A stretch of DNA of 64,000 bases from Cristatella mucedo (GCA_009760855.2 WPIO01000085.1:1072001-1136000), one strand, 5' to 3'; positions 43,537 through 55,910 are shown, numbered from the stretch's first letter. Notes: a model not told the origin generated them from the letters alone. Translations and numbers: made by a program.

Positions 43537-44972
43537 CTACTCGTCGCTCACCCGCAGCTCCAGGAGCCGGCGTGGGGACGCTCCACGAACCCGCAGACGC
43601 ACTCGTCTACTCCGGCGTGCCGGAGCGCACGGAGCAGAAAAACGTGAGCAACGCTTCCAAAGGCGCTCTGCGGGTCGAGGAACACCGAGTAAACAACGCC
43701 GACTCTTTGCTGATCCCTGGCCAAAGGTCAAACGCACTCTCCACTAGAAAGGAGTGCTCGAGTTAGCCCTCCACCACCACTACGAAGTCCTTCTGCTGAG
43801 GAGACACAGCTGCCCACAGCCGACTAAAATCTTGCTCAGCCATGCGGCCACGTAACCAGCGTGGGCAGCGGCAACAGCGTGGTCCGTCGATAGTTGCCGG
43901 GTTGGCTGGGGTCGCCCATCTTGTGGATCAAGGTCGAGGTGAGCCGTCTTCCAAGCTGAAGTGGCGTCGCTGAAGTGGAGGCAGCCATTCAAGGTGCAGA
44001 CAATAAGCCTGAACCCTGGGTCAAAGAGGCGCAAGTGGCGGCATTCGAGACGGTCTGCTCCCGGAGAGGTGCTACGGGCTCTGCTAAGGCGTGCGGAGAC
44101 GTCATCCTCAGACAGCAGTGACATCAGGCTAGTGCCCTGCGTCAGTCGAGGTGGGACCGTCCTTTGTTGGAGAGCGTCCAGTCAGCCGTCATCGACTGGA
44201 CAAGCCGGCGATTCCGCCTCCCACGAGCGTGAGCGGCAGGCCGCCATGTTGCCAGAGAACACGGTCGGCGCGGAAGAAAGATCTCTCGGATGGCTGCCCT
44301 ACGGTTGGTTGTGTACAACCGCTGCAGGTGCTAGGCACATGACTGGTGTTCCGAGGCCGCGGCCCAACAGGTGCAGGCCAAGGTCAAGGTGACATTGAGG
44401 GTGCTCCGGCCGCGCTCGGCGGTAGTTTCGCCAAAGATCCTTGCTCATGCGATGGGCGAACGACGGCCGCTCGTCGCTAATTGATAGCACGAAGCCACAA
44501 AGCAATGCCAGTCACGTGACTAAACACTGTCCAGTACGTGAGGCAACCAGAGGTCCACAAAGTCACCTAGCGCCGGCGGGTCCCCCTAAAGGCCCCGAAA
44601 GAGCAGAGGACAACATCTTCGCTGGCATAACTGGCAGAGCGGCGGCCGATAGGAAGGTATGCTAGTCGTTACCGTCAAGCTGTGGGCATCCTGAGGACGG
44701 GTAGGTTCAGGACTGGAGCAGACGAGGAGATGAAGGGTGAGAGTGGGCCGACGTCACAGATCCGAGGTCAAAGATCAAGTATCAAGTATCAAGGTTCAAG
44801 TATCTGTAGTCGGAGATCCGAGGTCAACATGAGATGAGAATGGAGAAATTTCGAGGATAGTAGTCGTAGGGGGGCGATCCTTCAGAGCTGCTGCAAGAGG
44901 TGGCGATAACCAATAAGGCTATTCTGTCGCTCGCTACAAAAGATGCTGCTGATGCAGCTAGTGTTTTTTCAA

Positions 44973-45092
44973 GCTCCGTACGTGACCTATGTGCTCCGTA
45001 CGTGACCTGTATACTCCGTATGTGACCTATAAACTCCGTATGTGACTCCGATGCTCCATATCTGACCTCGACGCTTTTTTCTGACCTCGGCT
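44973..45092 (-). repeat. 20-bp minisatellite, six units
   Basis: GCTCCGTACGTGACCTATGT and variants start at 44973, 44993, 45013, 45033, 45053 and 45073. The related NeSL copy has only one to two degenerate units near 5130-5180, so this is a local expansion at the 5' part of the element. Confidence 0.85.
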
Positions 45093-45204
45093 CTCCTCCG
45101 GAAGTCACGTGATCTCAAGACACCCGCTTCTCTGCATGCAGTCGTGTCGCCGTCGTCCCTCGCTCTAAGCAGACCCCGTTTGTCGCTCAAGCTTCGAACC
45201 GGCC

Positions 45205-45252
45205 GATTGTCTGTCTGATTGTCTGTCCGATTGTCTGTCTGATTGTCTCGCT
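45205..45252 (+). repeat. 12-bp tandem repeat, four units
   Basis: GATTGTCTGTCT at 45205, 45217 (variant), 45229 and 45241 (variant). Confidence 0.9.
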
Positions 45253-45545
45253 TTCGGCCGACACGTGCTGATGATCTTCCGCTTATGCTTCAGCACAGTC
45301 TCAGCCAAGGTCGGTCCGCTTCAAGGTCAGCTATTGCTTTCCAGTGTCGGCGCTCACTTGGCTTTGCATGACCGGACATTCCCGCCGGACATGCCAGCAC
45401 GGATCCAGTGCCTCATTAATGGATCCGGTGATCTTACTCGCCGGCGGCTATTCGCTCCTCCACGCTAAAAGGCTGGCGTTGGCATGCCTACGTCACGTGC
45501 CCGTCCCAATGCTCGATTAGCGATTGATTCTCTCTCACATGGGTT
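45245..45545 (+). repeat. Shared module W, copy 2
   Basis: Matches 8460-8845 (see that entry): GATCTTCCGCTTATGCTTCAGC, GTCTCAGCCAA, GGCTTTGCATGACCGGACAT, GATCTTACTCGCCGGCGGCTATTCGC, GTGCCCGTCCCAATGCTCGAT. Confidence 0.65.
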
Positions 45546-48010
45546 CGACGAATAACCAAAATCCACTCTATTCAAGCTAGCAACGACCAGACGTACGCGT
45601 TGCCGAGCTCAATTTTTGCGCTGATATTGTGGTACACGTTCGAATTTATCTGTCCACCAAATTTCATGTCGCCTCGAGCACGCCCACTTATGCAAATGAG
45701 CTTTGACACCGGACGCCTGTACCGCAATCCACCGAAATCCATTCTAGCTCCCGTCAAATCCACCACAAATCAGCTGCGAACAGCAAAAAAAGCTTAGAAT
45801 ATCAGACTACGCTACACACACAGTGTGCCCAGAAAAATTCGCGAGATTCCACTCATGCGTTTTTACGAAGTCCTTTGAAAAGATTGCAGTGGCCCAGGCC
45901 AATACCTCAATCCATTGCATTCCACCACGCAACGAAAGAAATGCTGGTAGAAAAGCTCCTATTTTGATTGCATATGATGGCAAACTCTGATGAAAATGTA
46001 TTTAAAAATTTCTCTTGCTTTTGCACGGCCGTACTCATGCAATGCACTCCAATCGTCTGCACTAGCCTTGGCCAATACAGCGATCCACTACAATCTACAG
46101 AATCCACCGCATAAAAAATCGAAATACATTGCGCCGAGCTCCAGTTTTTATTGTATATTAACGTGCATCGTGCTGTGTGCACGAACATGTAAAATAAAAA
46201 AAGTTGTGCGATCTCGCACTGTGGCAATGGCGGCAATCGCCTAAAATTACCTGGAAAACTACTGAAATCCACTCTATTCCACTGCAAATCATCCTCAAAT
46301 CGCCATCGCCTAGCTCTAATTGACATTGCATATAGGACTAGACTCAGTTCAAAGTGCATCCAAAAATGTCTATCCGTTATGCACACGTGTTCGCATGCAA
46401 TAAATTGCAATCGACTTCAACGACCCGGTCCCATACCGAAATCCGCCTTAACCAGCCAAAATCCGCCGCAATCCGCCACACAGCGACCAGAACGCTTACA
46501 CTAGAAGCTCTAATTATGATTGCATGCACGCTGCTCTAGACTTCTGTTATTTTGTACTCGCACAATTTCACTGTAATTGCCTCTGCCATTCGGCAGCAAT
46601 GCACTGCAATTGACTGCAACTGCCCGGGCCAGTACGTCAATGTACCACAACCCGCCGAAAAACGACCAGAATGCGTACTTTTAAGCTCTAATAGTGATTG
46701 CACGTTGCTCTTATTTTTGGTTATTACGTAATCTCACAATTTCACTACAATCGCCTCGATCATTCGGTAGAAATGCACTGCAATTGACTGCAATGTCCCC
46801 GGCCAGTACATAAATCTACAGCAATCTGATGCAAAATGCCCTGAAGTCGGTCTCGCAGTGCTCCAATTTTTAATGCATGTTACGAAGAACACTGGTTAAA
46901 GTCAACCGCATCATTTTAAGTAATTGCACTCGCATAGTCTCGGGCAATGCACGGCAATCTACGGCAACGGCTCAACTCGAAGCAGCAATCCACTACAATC
47001 CGTGGCAAGGTGATGCTAAATTGGCTGCACGAAGTGCCGATTGTCATCGGATTTCAAATTTCTTTGTGCTAAAAGTGAAATCGTAGGACTTTCAAGCTAT
47101 TTTGCACTTTAATTGTCAATAAAGCACGGCTATTGACAGCAATGGCAGGGACCAATACCAAAATCCGTAGAAAATCAACGAGAAATTGGCTGCATCAAGC
47201 TCCAATTCTCATACTTTTAAGGTCACTTCATTCTTTGGCTCCAGCTTATCTCTCATATCCTACTCCCCCACCAGGCCAAGCATCGTACCGCCCGCTTTTC
47301 GAAATTGAACAGTTTACCAGTTTACCTCGTACAAACCTGAAATCCTTTGGAGACCGTGCATTTACTTCTTGCTTATCGCACTACACTGCATTACAAGTGC
47401 AGCCACACCCTTTTTACAATTGACAAAGGCACAATCAAGGGCAATGCACGGCAATCGACGACAATGGTCCGGTCTCTGCAGCAATCTGGTTCAAATTTGC
47501 TGGAAATCATCTGCTTGAATTTGTAATTATCCAACCGCTCAAAGCTCACTGTGAGCGCACAGGCTGTCCTTTTTAGCGTTCAACTTTGGGCAATCCACGG
47601 CAATCCACGGAAATTGCCCGAGACACTACGGCAGCCCATGATTGTCTGTTACAATTACTAACAAAGCTGGTGGGACAAGATCACGTTTTTCTTGCGTAAA
47701 AGTTTGCTGTATTAAAAGTGCAACCACATCCTATCAACCAATCTGGAGCGTACATGCGAGGGCAATGAGCGGCAATCGACGGCAACGGCTGGAAAAATAC
47801 GGAAATCTATAACGGCCCTATTAAAAGTAGACTGGACGCTACTGGGTGACGCTCCCATTTAGATTTCTCGTTCGTGTATAGTCTATTTTTTGGTACACCC
47901 AGGAAATTCCACTTATAATGCCAGCTCTTGGTCGCTGCATTGCCATTACCGGCAAAGGCCCATGTCAATACAGCAGTCTTCTGCAATCCGTCGCAAATAC
48001 ACTGCACATG
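45546..48010. repeat. Degenerate satellite array, copy 2
   Basis: The GCACTGCAATTGACTGCAA-type motif recurs near 46036, 46405, 46590, 46770, 46943, 47125, 47440, 47588, 47760 and 47932 (mostly 150-190 bp apart). Individual monomers pair with those of 5230-7995: GAGCTCCAGTTTTTATT at 46137 with 5887, and CTGAAGTCGG with CTGAAATTGG. A family A fragment interrupts it at 47216-47370; the SINE of copy 1 is absent. Confidence 0.75.
47216..47370 (+). mobile_element. LINE family A C-terminal fragment in the satellite
   Basis: TTTAAGGTCACTTCATTCTTTGGCTCC then SLAPAYLSYPTPPPGQA and CAAACCTGAAATCCTTTGGAGACCGTGCATTTA. It stops before the 3' UTR, so both ends are truncated. Confidence 0.75.
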
Positions 48011-48219
48011 CATCGGCTGGGCAGAAGCTAGAGTACGCATTGCGCCTTCATGCGTACCTTGATGTGAGAGCGCCAGTGGATGAAGCAGCAGGTGTCGTTG
48101 GACTCGCCTGAGGATCTGTCCACGAAACTACTTGAAAGACTGCAGGTCTGCCGTTAGATATAGGTACAAGCAAGTATTGAATCTGAAACGACCCCAATCT
48201 CTTCGCGTCTGGGTCCATT

Positions 48220-48545
48220 TTTGATTATCACTATATCAATTTAAATAATTAATATAATTAAATTTCAGTTTAATTATATTAATTTATTAAATTTAGCTAA
48301 TGATTTGATCAATTAATAATTTTAATGAATACTTATGAGATAAGTTAATTAATATATACATTATATATAATTAATATATCATATATATAATTATATATTA
48401 TATATAATATTATATATAATATTATACGTAATTATAATATATAATAAATTATAGTTTAATTAATAATTATTGAACGTAGCTAATAATGTGATTAATTAAT
48501 AATATTAATGAATAATTAATAGATAAGTTAATTGACATATCAATT
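48220..48545. repeat. AT-only stretch with a roughly 180-bp tandem duplication
   Basis: About 320 bp almost free of G and C. The phrase TTAATTATATTAATTTATTAAATTTAGCTAATGATTTGATC (48270) returns as TTAATTAATAATTATTGAACGTAGCTAATAATGTGATT near 48452, and both are followed by AATTAATAAT.TTAATGAAT and AGATAAGTTAATT. It is an insertion relative to the other segment A copies. Confidence 0.85.
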
Positions 48546-48790
48546 TTCGCACGAAAAATTCTAAGCGGTGCTCGTCGTGCACGATGGCGGCCATGATTTT
48601 CGTCGCCGTCTAAACTTTAGTCAAAGCTAACGAGAAAAAAAAGAGTTAAAACGAGAAAATTTAGTCGTCAGCCAAAACATCAGAGCAAAGGTCAATGCTT
48701 GCTCATCAGCCAAAATGGCTGCAGGGTGAACAGGTTGAGCGGCGGCAGCGAGCAGTCGTGAACGAGTCTTGGGCACAAACACATCCCCTA

Positions 48791-48874
48791 AGGTAAAATA
48801 TCTGAGGCCAAAAATCAGAGGTCAAAGATCAAAAGTAAAAAAAGCAGAGGTCAAAGATCAGAGGTCAAAGAGCG
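48791..48874 (+). repeat. 14-bp AGGTCA minisatellite, six units
   Basis: Units at 48791, 48805, 48819, 48833, 48848 and 48862; three keep AGGTCA. Confidence 0.8.
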
Positions 48875-49259
48875 AGATTGATATCAACTATGTCTCTACA
48901 GAGGTGTCTCTCCTTGGCATAGAGGCGAGATCGCCGGGAGTAGGCATTTCATACGAGCCGCTCTGTCGTAGTCAATATATATATATATATATTATATATA
49001 TATATATTATGTAGTATGTCAAAATAGAATAATTTAATAACAGGAACATAATATCGGACGAAGCAGCAGTGCACAAGTACGAAAATGACGGACTAGTTTC
49101 AAGCCATTAATTATGGCTGAGAGTGTTGACCCGTATATCCCACCTCTCGGTTGTGAGCATCTTTGCAGGGACGATCGCGCCCTGTTTGCCGAGGGGAAAT
49201 ACAATGGCTGTGCAGTCTCGTCTTTATAGCAGCAGCGGAAGGCGGGCCACGTGCTTAGA

Positions 49260-49750
49260 AAACGGCGATTACCCTGTGACTCGTCCTTTATGTACTTATG
49301 AGTGCTTACAGTGGCCATGCTGCCACTAACCATGCTTTCACGCTGACCCTGTCCGTGCCACTTTCACGCCTGTCACCGCCTCAACTGCTCCCGTGACTCA
49401 GCTATACTTCCCACTTTTTCTTTGTTGCCTGAGATGAAGTCTGTTTGGCTACCGAATGCGAACTGAATGCCGCTTAGGCTGTGAGTGCACATTACAAAAA
49501 TCTCCCGAGCAACATCCACACAGTCTTGCTGGCTGTCAGGAGGTACAGCAGCCACTAAACATACTTGCATGCTGACCCTGTGCATGTCACTCCTTACCAT
49601 GTCATTCTTTCATTCTTGCTGTTGATTGGGCATGCTTCCGCTAACCATTCGATCGTGCTTCTTTTACAGTAAAAGTAAAGTGCAAAGAAAAAAGATTAGG
49701 TTCTCTGAGGGCACTATGTGAAATGTACTGTTAACATTTTGTGTATTATT
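49260..49750 (+). mobile_element. LINE family A tail with a family B piece inside
   Basis: The family A tail runs 49270-49370 and 49548-49750 (hairpin region AGTGCAAAGAAAAAAGATTAGG ... GAGGGCACTATG and (ATT)n). Between them (about 49372-49545) lies a plus-strand family B 3' region, CTCAACTGCTCCCGTGACTC to CTGTGAGTGCACATTAC, matching 52068-52180. Only one family A tail is evident in this composite copy. Confidence 0.75.
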
Positions 49751-49754
49751 ATTA

Positions 49755-50868
49755 TTATTATTAGAGAGGGCAGCTCAAAGGATCGCTCGCCACCCGCAAC
49801 CCAACCAGCCACGAAGCCACTAACGACCTGGAGTCGCAAGCGGCAAGCACCTGCCTCCTGTCCTGAGATGCAGGGACAAAGAAACTCACTAACTGGGAAT
49901 GGAGTCCCAGGCCGCTAAAAAGAGAGCGCTGGTAATTAGCCACTCGACCGCCGCGGCAGGGCTATGATGGCGGCGTCGGGCGGCGAGGGGGCCGAGAAGT
50001 ACGGTGAGTGGGGCAGAGGGTGGTCGCTCTCTCTCTCTCTCTCTCTCTGCTCTGCTGCGAGCAGAGGTACTTTTCAGCTGGGCGTAGAAAAGCGGAAGTA
50101 GACGGGGTGGAGGATGGTGATTCAATTTTACTCGTAGCCAATGGAACTGCGAGTTCGATCGCCTCGGCAGTTACGAATCGCTAGCTAAAAGAGATGCACG
50201 ATCGTGCAATCAACTCACTCCGTTCCTCCATTTGTAGATTGGCGAAGCAACAAAAAAAAGATCTTTTTCTGGATACAGCACTTGGCCGGGCAGATTTTCG
50301 TAGTTGTCCGTAGTCTCAGGCATCGCTGCAGCACTTTCTTGGGCCACGACTGAAGAAATATTGCAAATTGTCTTAAATTTCACTCGCTGTCACATCCGTC
50401 ATCGCGTATATTTATTCTGTCGCTTCTCTTCAGTCTTCGAGGCGCCGCCGAGCAGGTGCGCGGGCAAGCGGGACAGCAAGCAGGACGCAGCCACAGCATG
50501 CAGGTGCGACCGCTTGCCCGACGCAGGATGCCCACGAGCTTGATGACGGCTTGTGGAGTTAGCTCTCGCGCTATTTCCTTTTATGGAAAGCCAAATACTC
50601 ACGTTCTCTGGGCGCTGACGTCAGAGTCGCCGGAAGAAGACGAACTAGTCTAGCGACGGGCAGAGCAGCTGTGTCAATTCTGAAACCGACGACGAAGGTT
50701 TCGAAGATATTGAAAGCTCGCTTAATTCTAGAGGCCTGCTCCTGCACGCCAAGCATAGGAGGCGTGAATTGACGAAAGAGATAAAAGCCAATGCATGTCT
50801 CGCAGGTGAAGCTTGTGCTCGCAGAGAGTGAACTGACTCTTTGAATCGCTATCTGTGAGTAAAATATA
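49755..50868 (+). repeat. Composite repeat copy 4, segment B
   Basis: GGCAGCTCAAAGGATCGC, ACGACCTGGAGTCGCAAGCGGCAAGC, GGGCGTAGAAAAGCGGAAGTAGACGGGG (50078), GGCGCTGACGTCAGAGTCG (50608), GGCGTGAATTGACGAAAGAG and GAATCGCTATCTGTGAGT, the last also at the end of copy 2 (13150). A short (CT)n is at 50028-50048. Confidence 0.7.
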
Positions 50869-50869
50869 C

Positions 50870-51105
50870 ATATATATTTATACATATATATAAATATACA
50901 TATATATACATACATATATATATACATATACATATACATATATATATATATGTATATATATATGTGTCTATATATACATATATATATGTATATATACACA
51001 CACACATATATATATATGTATATATACATATATATATACATATACATATACATATACACACACATATATATATATATACATATACATATTTACACATTCT
51101 ATATA
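50870..51105. repeat. Compound (TA)n/(CATA)n/(CA)n microsatellite
   Basis: Sits directly after segment B, as the microsatellite at 13316-13480 follows copy 2. Confidence 0.95.
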
Positions 51106-51429
51106 CATAGCAGCCCTGCTTCACGGCTTGCTGCACTTCCGATGGACACACCATCGTCGGCCGACGGTTTCCCGGCCTGCAGCTGCTTCCGGCTCGGCTG
51201 ACTTCAGGCTGCTTCCAGCTGCTCCTCGAGTGGGGCAGAGTGCCTTCAGATTGCTCAGTGTCTTACAAGAAGCGCACGTCAATCTCGACGTCCTTATCGT
51301 CATGGCCGTGACGTTACCCATCGGTCCAGCAGCGAAGTAACGTCGACGCAATTCAGGACTGAGACTCGTGGCCACGTTCGGAACTCAGCAACGCAGCTGC
51401 TAGGCCAGTCGCAGTACCGCAGCGCAGTA
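51106..51429. other. Nothing recognised
   Basis: GC-rich sequence; the minus ORF of 84 aa has no recognised motif. Confidence 0.4.
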
Positions 51430-51700
51430 AGAGATTTACAATAGTAATAATAACAATAATAGTAAGCAAGTTAATAGTAATAATAATAATAATAATACAT
51501 GCGTATTGCGCCCGAGAGGAGAGCCTGATCTCTCTTTCGAGGCGCTCTGGCCGCGCTGCCAAAGCGGAAGCACGACCAGACGGCATTGTGGGTGCTGTGG
51601 GCGCCCGTCGTAGTCGCTAGTGGCAATCAGACTACACCCAATCGGCGGATACGGCCAGGCTGCAGAGAGAACGCTCAGATTGTCTTTAAGTCCCAGCGGT
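51430..51700 (-). mobile_element. L2-like LINE tail of a third subtype
   Basis: (AAT)n at 51475-51497, then GCGTATTGCGCCCGAGAGGAGAGCCTGATCTCTCTTTCGAGGCGC. On minus this reads GCGCCTCGAAAGAGAGATC ... CGGGCGCAATACGC(ATT)n, the same hairpin plan as family A with different bases. Confidence 0.6.
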
Positions 51701-52250
51701 TTGAGCACGTGTCTCCTTTGCTGAAAGAGCTATGATGGATGCCGGTTGAGCAAAGAATACAGAGCAAAGTTCTTCCGCTGACCCACAAGGCCCGCCACGG
51801 CTTGGCTCCTTCATACCTAGCTGAACTGCTGCACCAGTTTCAGCCTGTTTGTGCCCTCAGGTCCTGTGTGGACAATAAACTAGCTGTCCCATTCCTCCGC
51901 TTAAAGACAGTTGGCGACAGAAGCTTTAGGTGTGCAGGTCCTAGATTGTGTAACTCGCTTCCACAATTCCTACGCAACGACAACTACTCTCCTACTGCCG
52001 ACTATGGCGCATCCTTTTCTGCGGTCCTGAGCTGCTACTTCCATGCTACTCACTACCTCAACTGCTCTCCTGACTCTGCTATGCTTTCCACTTTCTCTTT
52101 GTTGCGTGAGATGAAGTCTGTTGGCTACCGAATGCGTACCGAAAGCCGCTTAGGCTGTGAGTGCGCTATATTAAACTCTCCTGCCTAACACCCAAATGGT
52201 CTGTATGACTTTGTGGAGTTACAGACGGAGATACATTACACATTACAAGG
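51701..52250 (+). mobile_element. LINE family B, C-terminus and complete 3' end
   Basis: 5'-truncated copy ending GGAGATACATTACACATTACAAGG. The last ORF part is open and leads into GCTGTGAGTGCGCTATATTAAACTC, the family B 3' UTR. This copy and the reversed one at 39270 define the family B end. Confidence 0.75.
51739..52188 (+). pseudogene. Family B LINE C-terminal ORF, 149 aa open
   Basis: MPVEQRIQSKVLPLTHKARH, GLAPSYLAELLHQFQ, LRSCVDNKLAVPFLRLKTVG and CAGPRLCNSLPQFLR are the usual C-terminal blocks after the RT thumb in L2/CR1 LINEs (LPV..RI.FK.L.LT.KA..G.AP.YL). It is the longest open LINE frame in the window but lacks RT and APE, so it is a fragment. Confidence 0.75.
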
Positions 52251-52775
52251 TTATGACTCAGGCTGGACGAGGAATGAAGCAGCGGTATCCCATGCCCACA
52301 GTAGCGTGCAATGTCAACAAGCATAGCTCTTCCTACAAATAGTTTTGTTCTAAGATTGTATACCATACATGATGTAATTATATTATAAGGTTGTACGAAA
52401 TGAAAAGCATGTATATATAAAAATAAATATCGTAATACTAGGTTTTTTATGCTATCCGCAGGTTTTACTTGCAGAGCAGCGTATGGCTTGTGTTGAAACG
52501 TTATCACCGAGGAGTTATCCTACCGCCCTGAGAAGTGTGAGTCTGACTTTTATTTTCCCACCAAAGAGGCCAGCTACGACTTGGGTGCGACAAGGGCACG
52601 CCCAAAGGTGAACTACGAGTCTAATCGTCCCGGCAGGCTGCAGCGCCCTCTATCGGTCTGCAGCATCCTCTATCACGCTCTATCGCTGCGGGGGAGGGAG
52701 AGGTCGCGTGCCCTGAAGCTTGACGTGTCAGGCGACGGGGCAGATGCTTCTCTACATCTCATGTCCAGTCGAAGC
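52251..52775. other. Nothing recognised
   Basis: AT-rich to 52450, then mixed. It contains a short repeat of CTGCAG.(G/A)CCTCTATC near 52640-52680. No gene signal that I can support. Confidence 0.4.
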
Positions 52776-53076
<301 letters not shown>

Positions 53077-53690
53077 ATTTTCCAGAGCCTGAAAGACGAA
53101 GCTGCGACCTTGCGGTCTCGAGCTTGACCTTGATATCGCAGGCGCAGCTACCTACTCACTGGTCAGAACTGGTTGCCGCGGTTGCGTCCTCGGCCGCTTG
53201 CATCTTCTTCAACCTTTGGCGTTCGTTCTGAAACCAATTCTAAAACGAATTTGCCCCAAAAACACGCCAGCTTGACAATTCAGGAGCGGTTACCGATGGC
53301 ACTTGTGGCAAAGGTGGCTGACGCGGAGATATAATCGAACTCGATTCTGAGCTCTATATAATCGAATATATAATATATAATATAATATAATATATATCGA
53401 ATATATAATATAATCTATATAATCGAACTCGATTCTGAGCTCTCGCTGCAGCTAATTACATAAGCTGGACTGCCCGATGCCAGCACACGCTTGAAAGTCA
53501 AGGACAGAGGATGACTTGTACAGAGCAGCCTCGTTTCTGAAGCGTGCTCGTGAAAAAACGTCGGTGCTAATGGCGATGCAGAGCATCTTTCAGATGACCC
53601 ATCAGTCTAACCTGCCGAGTTTTTTCGTATCTAAAGACTGCAGGTGTAAGGAAGCATTTATTTGCTTGATCCATCTTGTTACTCGGCTGT
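53077..53690. other. Unclassified; contains a flanking direct repeat
   Basis: ATAATCGAACTCGATTCTGAGCTCT is present at 53330-53355 and 53419-53443 on both sides of an AT-rich stretch. The 65-aa plus ORF 53516-53713 has no recognised domain. Confidence 0.4.
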
Positions 53691-53699
53691 GCCTTTGCT

Positions 53700-54080
53700 T
53701 TAGTCCCAACTAGTACGTCGAATTTTCTAAACTCTTTTGCTGCATCTATTGCTGATATTAAAACATGGATGGCAGCAAATTTTCTTAAATTAAACGATGA
53801 TTAGACCAAATTATTGGTTATATAAAAACCAAGAGACATTCACAAATTGGAAGGGCTAACGCTCAGAATCGGTTCTTCAAGTTCATATTCAATCTCCTAT
53901 TGAATCTACATGAAATCTAGGTGTCATGTTCCAAAGTGGCTTTTCAGTAGACGACCACATCGCCTACTTTCAGCTACATAACACTGCTAAAATTCGGGCT
54001 TCGTTTGGTCAGGGATACCATATCCACATTGGTTAATGCATATGAAACATCTTGTATTGACTTCGGTAACTCACTGTTCG
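53700..54080 (+). mobile_element. LINE family A, RT thumb fragment, 3'-truncated
   Basis: Parallels 18235-18610: ACATGGATGGCAGCAAATTTTCTTAAA, CGAAATCTAGGTGTCATGTTCCAAAGTG, GACGACCACATC, TTTCAGCTACATAACACTGCTAAAATT and TTGACTTCGGTAACTCACTG. It then breaks into purine-rich sequence, so its 3' end is lost. Confidence 0.75.
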
Positions 54081-54190
54081 TGAGAAAGAGAGGCTGGAGA
54101 GAAAGAGTGAGCGAGAGAAAGCGAGAGAAAGTGAGAAAGAGGGAGAACAAGAGGGAGAGGGCGAGCGCAGAAGCACAAGTTGCCATTCGA
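54081..54190. repeat. Purine-rich (GAGA/GAAA) stretch
   Basis: AGAGAAAGAGTGAGCGAGAG-type repeats starting exactly where the LINE fragment stops. Confidence 0.8.
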
Positions 54191-54745
54191 CCAAGCTGTA
54201 ATATTAATGTTAGTAATAACATTAATTTGGAATTTGTCTAGCACACTAAGTGAACTACATCTCCTTTCAGGCACTTAACCAATGCTGCTAGGAAGCATGT
54301 CAATTGGTTTGTCAAAACACGCACAGCATTAGCACGCGTCAATACACACAAAGGAAGATGCACTCGATCCTGGCAAAGGTTTTGAGGAAAAGGTGCATTT
54401 TAGCTTCTTTTTACTGTAAACTTCGAGAAAATCTTGAACTGATTGACCAAACTAAAGAATGGCTATTTACGCTGCCTTTTATAACTTTTAAGGGCATTTT
54501 AGATGTTGGATCAGAAGTCCTAACAACAATTTCCACATAAGGAACCGGAAACATTAGGAATGATTAGGCAAACCATATCTAGAAACCCGATCTTTGCATC
54601 GTGTATTTTTGTCCAACATTGATACACGTTTAAAGCCTGTTGAAATACGTGCTTGTGACGTTTAAGCAGCTTGATTCACGACGTAGAATTGAGCCTTGAA
54701 AAACATAACTCAACTAATACTTGAGCGATCAAAGTTGAATTCCAT
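54191..54745. other. Nothing recognised
   Basis: AT-leaning sequence. The plus ORF 54304-54540 (78 aa) has no recognised domain or repeat match. Confidence 0.4.
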
Positions 54746-55905
54746 TCATCTCCATCCGTCCATCGAGCCCTCCGCGTCATGTCGTGCAGGTACGTAATCT
54801 TCGACAACGATCATTGCCACCACCGCCATCACGACAGAGGGGCCGAGTCGGAAGCTGCAGCCGATTGCTATCTGGTCAGCCGCTTCGCCATGATGTGCTG
54901 CTGCCTGTGTCAAGCTTTAGCCAGCAATCGGTCGCTTAGCTAGTCGCTGTCACCCTTCGCCGAACTCACTGTGTGGGCTCGTTTGCACTCGCTGTGGCCC
55001 TCTCCCCGAGTGACATTAGGGACGGTGAATTAATTGCTCTGCCACGGACGGCGGCTACTAGCTGCTTCGATGGCGGTCTGCATTATATTCATCTTCTACT
55101 GGTGCCATCATCTTTGGTAGCCAATTAATCGTGGCTGAGTAGTGACTGTCCGTCCCAGCCTGTGCTTGCAATCGAAGTGTCTCCTAATCGACGGCCAGCT
55201 GAAAAGGGACGCACAGCTGGTTGCCATGGCTGGGAGCAATGGCTGCAATGGCTGCCACGCCAGTGGACTCGGTGACCGTTCTTGTGTCATTCTGCCTGCC
55301 CAATAAAGTTGATGGATTATCGGCTACAAGTTCAGCCCAGCATCCCATGCCAAGGGCGATAGCTCCTGCTGCTCGTTACTTCATTGCAGAAGTCAACTTT
55401 GTAATCGACAGCAAGCTCCGCTTCCGAAGCCTCTGGTTTTGCGGCTGAAGTTATTTGCTGTCATGCTTTGAATCATCGTCACGTCTAATATTGGCGTTGC
55501 GTAATATGAGTAGCAGGATCTGGATGGAAACCTTTGCGTTCCGTGTTTCTTGTAACAGCATCTATTTTGTATCTAAGCTCACCTCGCTAGTCGCTAGAAA
55601 AGGTGCACATGCGCATCTTTTGCAGCCTTTACCCTTTATTGTTTCCGGTCGATCGTTTCCGGGCAGCCTCATTCCCGCATTCTGTCTGCGATGACAGGTT
55701 TAAATATACTTATCGTGCTGAACAAAAACGACGAGTATGATTCCTTGGTTGAAAGAGTTGGCTCTGCTCTGGGCAAGTTGCTGCTAAACGTCGCCGTTCA
55801 TCGCTGGTCGTTGCTGTGCATTGCTCGGCTACCAAGACTCGTTGCCTGTTGATTTAAGACAATTCGAGCTTGCCGCCATGGTTTGCTTCTAGCATAAGGT
55901 ATTGT
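54746..55905 (+). repeat. Shared module X2, copy 2
   Basis: Matches 16076-17095: ACAACGATCATTGCCACCACCGCCATCACGACAG, ATGATGTGCTGCTGCCTGTGTCAAGC, TTGGTTGAAAGAGTTGGCTCTGCTCTGGGCAAGTTG, CATCGCTGGTCGTTGCTGTGCATTGCTCGGCT and CTAGCATAAGG. It has an insertion near 55420-55650 relative to copy 1. Confidence 0.7.
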
Positions 55906-55910
55906 TTAGC

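Larger units (their letters stand above)
42360..45250 (-). mobile_element. R2/NeSL-type LINE, N-terminus through RT to knuckle
   Basis: Minus strand from 45250: N-terminal part (44100-45100), TLIHKMGDPSQPGNYRRTTL (43870-43935, RT start), VFLDPQSAFGSVAHVFL (43650-43700), PPILFDQAMVPVIRLSGSSL (43410-43480) with the YADD position read as ADYLAL (about 43370), a (TA)n/(AC)n insertion, the post-RT region (42560-43130), and the knuckle-like LCCTEAETVCRVFNYCQPML (42470-42530). The RLE domain is absent; the sequence ends at (TA)n/TCTATA near 42360. Frameshifts are frequent. It is collinear with the copy at 3703-5229. Confidence 0.75.
48055..49255 (+). repeat. Composite repeat copy 4, segment A
   Basis: 5'-shortened: starts at GATGAAGCAGCAGGTGTCGTTG (compare 62205). 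It continues with GCCGTTAGATATAGGTAC, an AT-rich insertion, ACTTTAGTCAAAGCTAACGAG, the AGGTCA array, ACAGAGGTGTCTCTCC, GAGCCGCTCTGTCG and a (TA)n run at 48975-49010, ending at GCGATTACCCTGTGACTCG. Confidence 0.65.
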
